From NCBI RefSeq assembly GCF_009720825.1, contig NZ_WNKY01000009.1:1-64000 (forward strand): DNA of 64,000 nucleotides. Reading direction: 5' to 3'. Positions within the stretch are counted from its first letter, which is position 1. Each line of letters starts with the position of its first letter. The position numbers and the translations under genes are program-made. The notes beneath the pieces were generated by a model. It was not told the DNA's origin, made no database searches, and saw only the letters and a program-made list of their open reading frames with translations. This stretch comes from Duganella radicis (GTDB lineage: Bacteria; Pseudomonadota; Gammaproteobacteria; Burkholderiales; Burkholderiaceae_D). This document shows positions 47,018-54,800 of the stretch, one piece after another.

Positions 47018-47592
47018 ATGGCGCACAAGCCCACGAGCAACATGGCTACGCTGTCCGGCTCAGGCACAGGCGCTGGTACAGGCGCCGTGACGGCAGGCGG
47101 CGGGCCGGCGTAGGTGCGGAAGGTGTAGTCGAACTGGGCGAAGGGGGTGTAATCGTTGGCGTAGGCCATGCCGTGCTTGCAGTCGTTCAGCGAGCCGCCG
47201 ATGATGAAGTAGGGGATGTCGCTGGTGAAGGTGAGGTAGTAGGTCTTGCCCGCCTCGGCTTTCACCGGCGCCCAGAAGGTGTCCACCCACAGCACACCCA
47301 GTCCGCGTGCTTCGCCCTCGGCCAGCTTGACGCCACCCTGCGTCGGCAAGGCGTCCCACAGCGCGATGGTGATCGGGCCGCTTTCTTCCGTCTGCCATAT
47401 CTGCACGCCGGCGCCTGTGATGGTGGCGGCATTGGTCTGGAACGATTGGGCTAGTCCGGTCTGATACAGGCCCGCCATCTTGGTCACTTTTTCCGGCTGG
47501 TTCTGGTCGATGATATTTTGCGCCGCGGCCAGCGACGCGCTGAGCGCGAGAGCGCTGGCAAGCAGGCAACAATAGATAAGCCTACGCATCAA
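46963..47592 (-). CDS. PEP-CTERM sorting-domain protein
   Basis: The 209-residue precursor has a signal peptide (MRRLIYCCLLASALALSASL, then AAAQ), a beta-rich middle (SFQTNAATITGAGVQIWQTE, then YYLTFTSDIPYFIIGG) and a C-terminal PEP-CTERM signal: VPEPDSVAMLLVGLCAIYVF followed by basic residues. Such proteins are processed by exosortase and may be surface-anchored or exported. The tail after the hydrophobic helix is longer than usual and overlaps the GH43 gene end. Function unknown. GGAGAAGTTG precedes the start. Confidence 0.75.
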   Translation of the reverse strand: MMRRLIYCCLLASALALSASLAAAQNIIDQNQPEKVTKMAGLYQTGLAQSFQTNAATITGAGVQIWQTEESGPITIALWDALPTQGGVKLAEGEARGLGVLWVDTFWAPVKAEAGKTYYLTFTSDIPYFIIGGSLNDCKHGMAYANDYTPFAQFDYTFRTYAGPPPAVTAPVPAPVPEPDSVAMLLVGLCAIYVFTRGSMQYGRSRYSK

Positions 47593-47800
47593 CTTCTCCT
47601 CATGGATGTGGGGATTTGTTTCTTGCAGTAGGATTAATTCTATTTGGGCTGAGGCCGGCGCAATGTGCGCCCGCTAACGACCGGCTTGCATGGACTTGCT
47701 TTTCTTCTCCTCTTCCATTTTCCTGGCCAGGGCAATGGTTTCCTCCGCCAGCCTGATGACCTGTGCCCAGGGCGGCGCGCTGTCAATATCATTGCGGCGA

Positions 47801-47845
47801 TTGGTGAATTTCGTAATTGCGGTGCGCGTCTGGTGCCAGCACAAT
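47801..47845 (+). promoter_or_regulatory. XylR-type site and promoter before the SGNH-GH74 gene
   Basis: The conserved motif starts at TTGGTGAATTTCGTAATTGC (47801-47820). Its end forms the -35 TTGCGG (47817-47822), followed after 17 bases by CACAAT (47840-47845). A weaker upstream copy (ATATCATTGCGG, near 47787-47798) would make a direct repeat. Confidence 0.6.
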
Positions 47846-47877
47846 GGTGCGCATAAAAAATCCCTGAGACATCCCCT

Positions 47878-49305
47878 ATGAATATCCGCCTTGCCGCCGC
47901 CCTGGCCGTATTGTCGTCGTCCGCTTTTGCGGCGCCCAACGATTTGAACGTGTATGCCGGCCATCCGCTGGAGGCGGGCAGCATCGTCGTTTCCGACGCC
48001 GATTCCGTCAAGACCTTGGCCGGCGATGCGGTTGAGATTCCCAAGTCTCCGGATGGCGTGGTCGCCGTCAGTAAGTCGGCCAAGGCGAAGAAGGATGATG
48101 CGCTTACCCTGAACTGGAACAAGGCATGGTACGCCAGCCTGCGCGTGCAGGGCGGCAAGCCGGTCGATCTGCGTCCCTACCTGGCCAAGGGCGTGCTGGC
48201 GCTGGATCTCAAAGTGGATGAGCTGGCCGAAGGCGGCCTCAGCTTCCGTCTCAAGTGCGGCGATCAATGCGAGCGCGGCGTGCCGTATGTGATTCCGGCG
48301 CGCGCCGCGCAAGGCAAGGGCTGGCAGCATCTGGTGATGTCGGCCAGCTGCTTTTACCGCGAAGGCGACGATTTCAGCAAGATCACCCAGCCGTTCGAAC
48401 TGAACGGCACCGGCAAGGGCAAGGTCGCCATCGCCAACGTCAAGTATCAGCTGAGCGGCAAGCCCAATGTGGAGTGCCCGGACTACAAGACCGTCTCGGT
48501 CACGCCGGACAAACTGAACGAATCGTGGTCGATCAGCTGGTGGACCGCGCGCCACGAGAAGAAACTGGCCGACGCCAAGGCGCTGGGCAAGAGCGCGCAA
48601 GTGGTGTTCATCGGCGACTCCATCACCGAGGGTTGGGAAAAGAGCGGCGCGCCGGTCTGGGACCGCTACTACAAGCCGCTGAACGGCATCGCGCTGGGCT
48701 TCGGCGGCGACCGCACCGAGAACGTGCTGTGGCGTCTGTTGCACGGCGAGGTGGACAGCCTCGATCCGAAAGTCGCGGTGCTGATGTTCGGCACCAATAA
48801 CACCGGCCATCGCCAGGAAGATCCGAAGACCACGGCCCTCGGCATCAAGCGCAATATCGACGAGCTGCAAAAGCGCCTGCCGAATACCAAGATCCTGCTG
48901 CTGGCCATTTTCCCGCGCGGCGAAAAGCCGGATGACAATCTGCGCCAGATTAACGACAAGATCAACACCATCATCGCCGGCTTTGCCGACAACCAGAAGG
49001 TGTTCTTCGCCAACCTCAACCAGGCCTTCCTGCAACCGGATGGCTCGCTGTCGCGCGACATCATGCCGGACCTGCTGCACCCGAACGAGAAGGGCTACGA
49101 GATCTGGGCCAAGGCCATGGCGCCGGAGCTGGCGAAATTGCTGCCGGCCGCATCGCAGTACGCATGGGATAATGTGCCGATCGGCGGCAGCGGCTTTGTC
49201 TCCGGACTGGTCGCCAGCAAAAAGGAACCGGGCCTGATCTACGCCCGGACCGATGTCGGTGGCGCCTACCGCTGGGACGTAAAAAAAAACGCTGGATTCC
49301 ACTGA
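47878..49305 (+). CDS. SGNH/GDSL esterase with N-terminal part of a GH74 domain (frameshifted)
   Basis: The 475-residue frame starts with a signal peptide (MNIRLAAALAVLSSSAFA) and a beta-sandwich carbohydrate-binding-like domain (about 25-195). An SGNH hydrolase follows: VVFIGDSITEGWE (block I Ser near residue 248), GFGGDRTENVLW, VLMFGTNNTG, and DLLHPNEKGYEIW (Asp/His near 400). The last 50 residues (WDNVPIGGSGFVSGLVASKK, then LIYARTDVGGAYRWD) are the beginning of a GH74 propeller that continues in another frame after an A9 tract at 49281-49289. The natural product is probably one SGNH-GH74 protein. The esterase may remove acetyl groups from xyloglucan. Confidence 0.85.
   Translation: MNIRLAAALAVLSSSAFAAPNDLNVYAGHPLEAGSIVVSDADSVKTLAGDAVEIPKSPDGVVAVSKSAKAKKDDALTLNWNKAWYASLRVQGGKPVDLRPYLAKGVLALDLKVDELAEGGLSFRLKCGDQCERGVPYVIPARAAQGKGWQHLVMSASCFYREGDDFSKITQPFELNGTGKGKVAIANVKYQLSGKPNVECPDYKTVSVTPDKLNESWSISWWTARHEKKLADAKALGKSAQVVFIGDSITEGWEKSGAPVWDRYYKPLNGIALGFGGDRTENVLWRLLHGEVDSLDPKVAVLMFGTNNTGHRQEDPKTTALGIKRNIDELQKRLPNTKILLLAIFPRGEKPDDNLRQINDKINTIIAGFADNQKVFFANLNQAFLQPDGSLSRDIMPDLLHPNEKGYEIWAKAMAPELAKLLPAASQYAWDNVPIGGSGFVSGLVASKKEPGLIYARTDVGGAYRWDVKKNAGFH
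49281..49289 (+). other. A9 tract, frameshift point in the SGNH-GH74 gene
   Basis: Nine A's follow GACGT. The upstream frame reads GTA AAA AAA AAC and stops at 49303-49305. One extra A, or a -1 slip on A-AAA-AAC, continues as KKKRWIPLMDWV into the GH74 domain. It may be an inactivating mutation, a sequencing error, or programmed slippage. Confidence 0.7.
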
Positions 49306-51188
49306 TGGACTGGGTGTCCGATAAGGACACCGGCCTGCTTGGCATCGAATCGCTGGCGATCGATCCCTCTTCGCCCAACAAGCTCTACCTCTCCGCTGGC
49401 ATCGCCTACCTGAATGGCGGCGCCAGCGCCATCCTCAAGTCCGACGACTACGGCCAGACCTTCAAGCGCATCGACGTCACCAGCCAATTCAAGGTGCATG
49501 GCAACGGCATGGGCCGCGGCAACGGCGAGAAGCTGCAAGTCGATCCGGACAACGGCAAGATCCTCTACATCGGCACCCGCGCCAATGGCTTGTTCAAGAG
49601 CGAGGACGAAGGCCTGACCTGGCGCCGCCTCGACGGCCTGGACGTCAACACCACCAATAACAAGAACGGCATCAGCTTCGTGCTGCTGGATCAGGGCAAG
49701 ATCTACGTCGGCGTTTCGCGCTATGGCGACAATATGTATGTGTCGGCCGACGGCGGCAAGCGCTTCAGGCTGATGGCGGGCGGTCCGGCCAGGCTGATGC
49801 CGCACCGCGCGGTGGTCGCCAACGGCAAGCTGGTGGTGACCTTCGCGCAGGGCGCCGGCCCGCACGCTGACAAGACCAAGGACGAAGGCCTGGAAACGGG
49901 CGGCGTGTGGCAATACGACATGGCCAGCGGCCGCTGGGCCGACATCTCGCCGCCGCTGAACCGCGCCTACGCCGGCATCACGGTGGCGCCGGACAATCCG
50001 CTGCGCATGGTGGTGTCGACCATTTCCTACTACCAGATGCGTGGCGGCATCGGCGACCAGTTCTACGAAACGCTGGATGGCGGCAAGAGCTGGAAGAGCA
50101 TCGTCGCCAACGGCGTGCAGATCGATTCGAACGGCGTCAGCTGGATCGCCGGCAGCTTCATTCACTGGGCCGCCAGCATCGAGTTCGATCCCTTCGACAG
50201 CAAGCGTTTGATGACGGTGTCCGGCAACGGCGTATTCGTCTCCACCGATATCCACGCCGCCAAGCCGGTGTGGAAGTTCGAGGACATGGGGCTGGAGGAA
50301 TCGGTGCCGCTGAATCTGGTGAGCATCCCCGGCGGCCCGGTGATTTCCGCCATCGGCGATTACGACGGCTTCCGCCACACCGACCTGACCCAATACTCGC
50401 CGATCCACACCCCGACCATGGGCACCACCTGGGGCCTGGACTACGCGGCGCGCCAGCCGAACGTGGTGGCGCGCGCCGGCACCGCCATGTACATCTCGCA
50501 TGACATGGGCGTGAGCTGGACCAAAACCGCCAGCATGAACGGCATCAAGGGCCAGTTGGCGCTGAGCGCCGATGGCAAGGTCATCGTGCACTGCCCGGAG
50601 AAATTTACCACCTGCTACCGCACGGCTGATGAAGGTACGACCTGGAGCGAGGTGCGGGGCCTGCACACCGAGCGCGGCCGGGCCGTGGCCGATCCTGTCA
50701 ACCCGCGCAAGTTCTACGCGCTGGATGGCAACCGCCTGCTGGTCAGCACCGACGCGGGCGCCAGCTTCACGCCGGCCACCGGCGTGCTGGCTTCGGCCAA
50801 GGGCTCCAAGGCGGTGCGCGCCGTGCCGGGCCGCGAGGGCGAGGTGTGGGTGGCGCTGTATGACGGCGGCCTGGCGCGCAGCACCGATTCCGGCGCCAGC
50901 TTTGCAAATTTGCAAGGTGTCAGCTACGCGGCGGCGGTCGGCTTCGGCAAGGCCGCGCCGGGCGCCGGCCACCCCACGGTCTACATCTGGGGCGAGGTCG
51001 GCGGCGTGCGCGGCGTGTTCCGGTCCACTGACACCGGCGCCACATGGTTGCGTATTAACGACGATCAGCACCAATACGGCGGTCCGGGTGACGCCCAGTT
51101 CGTCATCGGCGACATGAATACGTTTGGCATCGTTTTCATGAGCACGGCAGGGCGCGGCATTGTTTTTGGCAAGCCGCTGGTTCAATAA
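49305..51188 (+). CDS. GH74 xyloglucanase, main part (downstream of frameshift)
   Basis: This 627-residue frame is a two-propeller GH74 endo-xyloglucanase with many sialidase/BNR-like Asp-box repeats (for example LKSDDYGQTF, KSEDEGLTW, ADEGTTW, RSTDTGATW). It lacks a signal peptide and the first GH74 strand, both of which are encoded in the preceding frame up to the A9 tract. ATG 49305 has no ribosome site, so independent translation is unlikely and the frame is best read as the rest of the SGNH-GH74 protein. Protein sequence is intact to the end, and this argues against long-standing decay. Confidence 0.85.
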   Translation: MDWVSDKDTGLLGIESLAIDPSSPNKLYLSAGIAYLNGGASAILKSDDYGQTFKRIDVTSQFKVHGNGMGRGNGEKLQVDPDNGKILYIGTRANGLFKSEDEGLTWRRLDGLDVNTTNNKNGISFVLLDQGKIYVGVSRYGDNMYVSADGGKRFRLMAGGPARLMPHRAVVANGKLVVTFAQGAGPHADKTKDEGLETGGVWQYDMASGRWADISPPLNRAYAGITVAPDNPLRMVVSTISYYQMRGGIGDQFYETLDGGKSWKSIVANGVQIDSNGVSWIAGSFIHWAASIEFDPFDSKRLMTVSGNGVFVSTDIHAAKPVWKFEDMGLEESVPLNLVSIPGGPVISAIGDYDGFRHTDLTQYSPIHTPTMGTTWGLDYAARQPNVVARAGTAMYISHDMGVSWTKTASMNGIKGQLALSADGKVIVHCPEKFTTCYRTADEGTTWSEVRGLHTERGRAVADPVNPRKFYALDGNRLLVSTDAGASFTPATGVLASAKGSKAVRAVPGREGEVWVALYDGGLARSTDSGASFANLQGVSYAAAVGFGKAAPGAGHPTVYIWGEVGGVRGVFRSTDTGATWLRINDDQHQYGGPGDAQFVIGDMNTFGIVFMSTAGRGIVFGKPLVQ

Positions 51189-51216
51189 GTATAAAAAACG
51201 TAATTTCTTAAGGGAA

Positions 51217-51237
51217 TTTAGTGAAATTCGTTATGGA
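51217..51237 (+). promoter_or_regulatory. XylR-type motif upstream of the regulator gene
   Basis: TTTAGTGAAATTCGTTATGG (51217-51236) resembles the motif at 47801, 52561 and 54534, but less closely. It lies 47 bases before the regulator ATG, suggesting autoregulation. A weak TATGGA-N17-TATCCG promoter could overlap it. Confidence 0.4.
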
Positions 51238-51283
51238 TGAAGCGAAATTTTTCATATCCGCACCATTCGAGGAGCGTGTAACA

Positions 51284-52546
51284 ATGGTAAGAAGGCCCCA
51301 TACGTCTCGGATTGGAACAGTCGAAATGCAAATGAAGTCACACCGGATTGCGCTACTGTTTAATGCAAACAAGATATTTGACCGCGAAGTCATCGCCGGC
51401 GTCGCCGCGTACCTGAGTTCCACGCGCGCCACCTGGGATCTGTTCCTGGAAGAAGACTTCCGCCTGCGCCTGCCCGGCATCGAGCGCTGGCAGGGCGACG
51501 GCATCATCGCCGACTTTGACGATCCGGCCGTGGCCGAGGCCCTCACGCGCAGCCGCATCCCGGTGGTGGCGGTGGGCGGCTCGTACGAAAACCAGGCCGC
51601 CTATCCCGATGACGTGCCGTACGTCGCCACCGACAACTTCAAATTGATCAAGATGGCGCGCGATCATCTGATCGAGGCCGGGCTGCGCCACTTCGCCATG
51701 TTCTCGCTGCCGGAAGCGCAGGAGAACCGCTGGGCGCAGGAACGCGAGAAGGCGTTCTGCTCGCTCATGAACGCGGACAAGATGGAGCCGCACATCTATC
51801 GCGGCCTGGGCACCAGCGCGCCGTCGTGGGACGAGGCGGTGGAGCAGCAGATCAAATGGCTGCATAGCCTTCCCAAGCCGGTTGGCATCATCGCCGTCAC
51901 CGATGCGCGCGCGCGCCAGCTGATGCAGGCTTGTATCATGGCCGGCATCGCGGTGCCGGAGCAAGTGGCGCTGATCGGCATCGACAACGATCCGCTGGCG
52001 CGCATGCTGACCCGTATTCCCCTGAGCTCCGTGATCCAGGGCGCGCAGGAAATGGGCCGCACCGCCGCCCACCTGCTGGACCAGATGCTGCACGGCGTGC
52101 GCATGAGCGGCACGCGCGTGCTGGTGCCGCCGGTCGGCATCAACGTGCTGGCCTCGACCCAGCACGAAGCGCCCAAGCATCCGCACGTGATGCGGGCGCG
52201 CCACTTCATCCGCCAGTACGCCTGCCAGGGCATCAAGACGCACCAGGTGGCGGAGTATGTGGGCATCTCGCGTTCATCGCTGGAGTCCTACTTCCGGCAG
52301 GAGCTCAATTGCAGCGTGCATGATGTGATCCTGCGCTTCAAGCTCGATGCCGCCACGTCCATGCTGGCGCGCGGTGAGCGCAGCATCGCCGAGGTGGCGT
52401 TGTGCTGCGGCTTCACCTCCGTGCAGTACATGCACGCGGTGTTCAAGCGCGAACTCGGATGCACGCCGCGCACCTACCAGGACCGCGCCATGCAAGGCAT
52501 CGTCGATGATGGATCGGCGTTGCCGCCGCCGGAGCTGGCAGCATAA
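51284..52546 (+). CDS. xylR: XylR-family transcriptional activator (periplasmic-binding domain plus AraC HTH)
   Basis: The protein has 420 residues. The N-terminal LacI/PBP-like sugar-binding domain starts MKSHRIALLFNANKIFDREV, very similar to E. coli XylR. A C-terminal AraC domain has two helix-turn-helices: HQVAEYVGISRSSLESYF and SIAEVALCCGFTSVQYMHAV. D-xylose binding with activation is the family's role. ATG 51284 follows GAGGAGCGTG; ATG 51326 or 51332 would match the E. coli start more closely. It sits between the GH74 gene and the xylose dehydrogenase gene, and all nearby units carry a shared motif. Confidence 0.88.
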   Translation: MVRRPHTSRIGTVEMQMKSHRIALLFNANKIFDREVIAGVAAYLSSTRATWDLFLEEDFRLRLPGIERWQGDGIIADFDDPAVAEALTRSRIPVVAVGGSYENQAAYPDDVPYVATDNFKLIKMARDHLIEAGLRHFAMFSLPEAQENRWAQEREKAFCSLMNADKMEPHIYRGLGTSAPSWDEAVEQQIKWLHSLPKPVGIIAVTDARARQLMQACIMAGIAVPEQVALIGIDNDPLARMLTRIPLSSVIQGAQEMGRTAAHLLDQMLHGVRMSGTRVLVPPVGINVLASTQHEAPKHPHVMRARHFIRQYACQGIKTHQVAEYVGISRSSLESYFRQELNCSVHDVILRFKLDAATSMLARGERSIAEVALCCGFTSVQYMHAVFKRELGCTPRTYQDRAMQGIVDDGSALPPPELAA

Positions 52547-52560
52547 TTTCATTGCCATGG

Positions 52561-52605
52561 TTGGTGATTTTCGTAATTGCGGCTGATATTTAGTCCGGTC
52601 AAAAT
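52561..52605 (+). promoter_or_regulatory. XylR-type site and promoter before the SDR-xylF operon
   Basis: TTGGTGATTTTCGTAATTGC (52561-52580), with TTGCGG (52577-52582) as -35, 17 bases, CAAAAT (52600-52605) as -10. An upstream half-site (TAATTTCATTGCC, near 52544-52556) gives a direct-repeat arrangement, as in known XylR operators. Confidence 0.6.
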
Positions 52606-52631
52606 CCTCCAGCTATTTTGGAGACGAGACC

Positions 52632-53411
52632 TTGGACAAAAAATTCTATACCCCACGCGAGCAGGCGATTTATCCCAGCCTCGCCGGCAAGCGCGTTGTT
52701 GTCACCGGTGGTGGCAGCGGCATTGGCTCCGGCATTGTTGAAGCCTTTGCGCGCCAGGGCGCGCTGGTGACTTTCCTCGACATCGCCGAAGCCGATTCGC
52801 GCGCCTTGCAGGACAGCTTGGCCGGCTTGGCCACGCCGCCTAAATTCGTGCGCTGCGACCTGACCAATCTTGAGCAGCTGGCCGAAGTGTTCAAGGGCAT
52901 CGGCCCGGTCGATGTCCTCATCAACAACGCCGCCAACGACGACCGCCACGCCATCAAGGACGTGACGCCGGCGTATTGGGAAAACCGCATGGCGGTCAAC
53001 CTGCGCCACCTGTACTTCTGCGCGCAGGCCGTGGTGCCGGCCATGCAGGCGGCGGGCGGCGGCGTGATCCTGAATTTCAGTTCCATCTCCTGGCACTTGG
53101 CCCTGCCGGATCTGACGCTGTACATGACGGCCAAGGCGGGCATCGAGGGCATGACGCGTGGCATGGCGCGCGACCTGGGGCGAGACAATATCCGCGTCAA
53201 CAGCGTGATCCCGGGCGGCGTGCGCACGCCGCGCCAGGAAGCCCTGTGGCACACGCCGGAGGAGGAGGCGCGCATCCTGGCGGGCCAGTGCCTGCCGCAG
53301 CGCGTGGAGATGGCCGACGTGGCGGCGTTGTCGCTGTTCCTGGCTTCCGACAGCGCGGCGCGCTGCTCCGGCCGCGAGTACTATGTGGACGCGGGGTGGT
53401 ACGGCGCCTGA
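52632..53411 (+). CDS. SDR oxidoreductase, probable D-xylose 1-dehydrogenase
   Basis: The 259-residue protein is a classical short-chain dehydrogenase. The NAD(P) motif is TGGGSGIGSG near residue 24, with DLTNLEQL, INNAAND, and catalytic Ser/Tyr/Lys in FSSISWH and YMTAKAG. It resembles Caulobacter-type NAD-dependent xylose dehydrogenases, which make xylonolactone for the Weimberg or Dahms pathway. The start is TTG with GGAGACGAGACC in front. It shares an operon with xylF, 42 bases downstream, and its promoter has a XylR-type site. The specific substrate is inferred from context. Confidence 0.8.
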   Translation: MDKKFYTPREQAIYPSLAGKRVVVTGGGSGIGSGIVEAFARQGALVTFLDIAEADSRALQDSLAGLATPPKFVRCDLTNLEQLAEVFKGIGPVDVLINNAANDDRHAIKDVTPAYWENRMAVNLRHLYFCAQAVVPAMQAAGGGVILNFSSISWHLALPDLTLYMTAKAGIEGMTRGMARDLGRDNIRVNSVIPGGVRTPRQEALWHTPEEEARILAGQCLPQRVEMADVAALSLFLASDSAARCSGREYYVDAGWYGA

Positions 53412-53453
53412 TGTACCATACACTTCGTCGTACATAAACAGGAGACTGAAACG

Positions 53454-54458
53454 ATGAAGAAAATCCTCAGCACGGCGGCCATCGCCGTCATGATGGCGTG
53501 CGTCGGCGGCAACGCCATGGCGGACGCCAAAAATCCGAAGATCGGCTTTTCCATCGACGATCTGCGCCTGGAACGCTGGGCGCGCGATCGCGACTACTTC
53601 GTCGCGGCCGCCGAGCAGCAGGGCGCCAAGGTGTTCGTGCAATCGGCCGACGCCAGCGAGCAGCGCCAGATCGCGCAAATCGAAAACCTGATCTCGCGCG
53701 GCGTCGACGTGCTGGTGATCGTGCCTTACAACGCCACGGTGCTGACCAACGCCGTGCGCGAGGCGAAGAAGGCGAAGATCAAGGTGGTCTCCTACGACCG
53801 CCTGATCCTCAACGCGGACATCGACGCTTACATCTCCTTCGATAACAATATGGTTGGCCAGTTGCAGGCGCAAGGCGTGCTGGCGGCCAGGCCGAAAGGG
53901 AACTTCTACCTGCTGGGCGGCGCGCCGACCGACAGCAACGCCAAGATGCTGCGCGACGGCCAGCTGAAGGTGCTGCAACCGCTGATCGACAAAGGCGACA
54001 TCAAGGTGGTGGGCAAGCAGTGGGTGAAGGACTGGAGCCCGTCCGAGGCGATGTCGATTGTTGAAAATGCACTGACTGCCAACGCCAACAAGATCGATGC
54101 GGTGGTGGCTTCCAACGACGCCACGGCCGGCGGCGCGATCCAGGCGCTGGCCGCGCAAAAGCTGGATGGCAAGGTGGCCGTGTCGGGCCAGGACTCCGAC
54201 CTTGCCGCCGTCAAGCGCGTGATCGCCGGTACCCAGACGCTGACCGTCTACAAACCGCTGAAACTGATCGCCTCGGAAGCGGCCAAGCTGTCGGTGCAGC
54301 TGGTGCGCAATGAGAAGCCGGGCTTCAATGCGAAGTACAACAACGGCTTCAAGGAAGTGGACTCGGTGTTTCTTAAACCGATCGCGCTGACCAAGGCCAA
54401 TGTGGACCTGGTGGTCAAGGACGGCTTCTATACGCAAGCCCAGCTCTCCGGCAAATAA
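53454..54458 (+). CDS. xylF: D-xylose ABC transporter substrate-binding protein XylF
   Basis: The 334-residue precursor has a signal peptide (AAIAVMMACVGGNAMA) and matches XylF: KIGFSIDDLRLERWARDRDY, SADASEQRQIAQIENLISRG, LVIVPYNATVLTNAV and VVSYDRLILNADIDAYISFD. It binds D-xylose in the periplasm. GGAGACTGAAACG precedes the ATG. The usual xylG ATPase and xylH permease do not follow; a hairpin and the TonB receptor come next. The partners may be encoded elsewhere. Confidence 0.9.
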   Translation: MKKILSTAAIAVMMACVGGNAMADAKNPKIGFSIDDLRLERWARDRDYFVAAAEQQGAKVFVQSADASEQRQIAQIENLISRGVDVLVIVPYNATVLTNAVREAKKAKIKVVSYDRLILNADIDAYISFDNNMVGQLQAQGVLAARPKGNFYLLGGAPTDSNAKMLRDGQLKVLQPLIDKGDIKVVGKQWVKDWSPSEAMSIVENALTANANKIDAVVASNDATAGGAIQALAAQKLDGKVAVSGQDSDLAAVKRVIAGTQTLTVYKPLKLIASEAAKLSVQLVRNEKPGFNAKYNNGFKEVDSVFLKPIALTKANVDLVVKDGFYTQAQLSGK

Positions 54459-54800
54459 TCAACCAGGCCCGCGCCAGCGGGCCTGCGTCATCTGTCTTAT
54501 TCCAACGACGATTGCTTATTATCATTCGTCCGCTTGGTGAATTTCGCAATTGCGAGCCGGTTTAGTAAAAAGCACAATGGCTCAAAATCGCGCACACTGG
54601 CACCCCGCCAGCTGACCGCCGCGATAAAAATTATAGAGCGAGCGAGACGACACCAAATTTGAAGACCAGATTTCGGCGCTATCCGGCGCCGGCGGGACAA
54701 CTCAACCTCGCATTCTCGATTCACCCCACAGACGACGAGAAATACCAATAACAAATAGCCTATGAGCTATGAAATCTTCGTATAACTTTGGAGAGCGTAG
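54459..54800 (+). other. xylF-TonB receptor intergenic region
   Basis: This 342-base region has a hairpin (AGGCCCGC/GCGGGCCT, 54465-54484) without a T-tract, the XylR-type promoter at 54534-54578, and a leader of about 215 bases before the receptor ATG. I see no gene in it. Confidence 0.7.
54534..54578 (+). promoter_or_regulatory. XylR-type site and promoter before the TonB receptor operon
   Basis: TTGGTGAATTTCGCAATTGC (54534-54553), with TTGCGA (54550-54555) as -35, 17 bases, CACAAT (54573-54578) as -10. An upstream half-site (TTATTATCATTCG) lies near 54516-54528. Confidence 0.6.

Noticed and set aside
47640..48158. 172-residue minus-strand frame across the SGNH-GH74 promoter
   Set aside because: It overlaps the signal peptide region of a clear gene and the conserved promoter motif; Arg/Ser/Pro-rich shadow composition.
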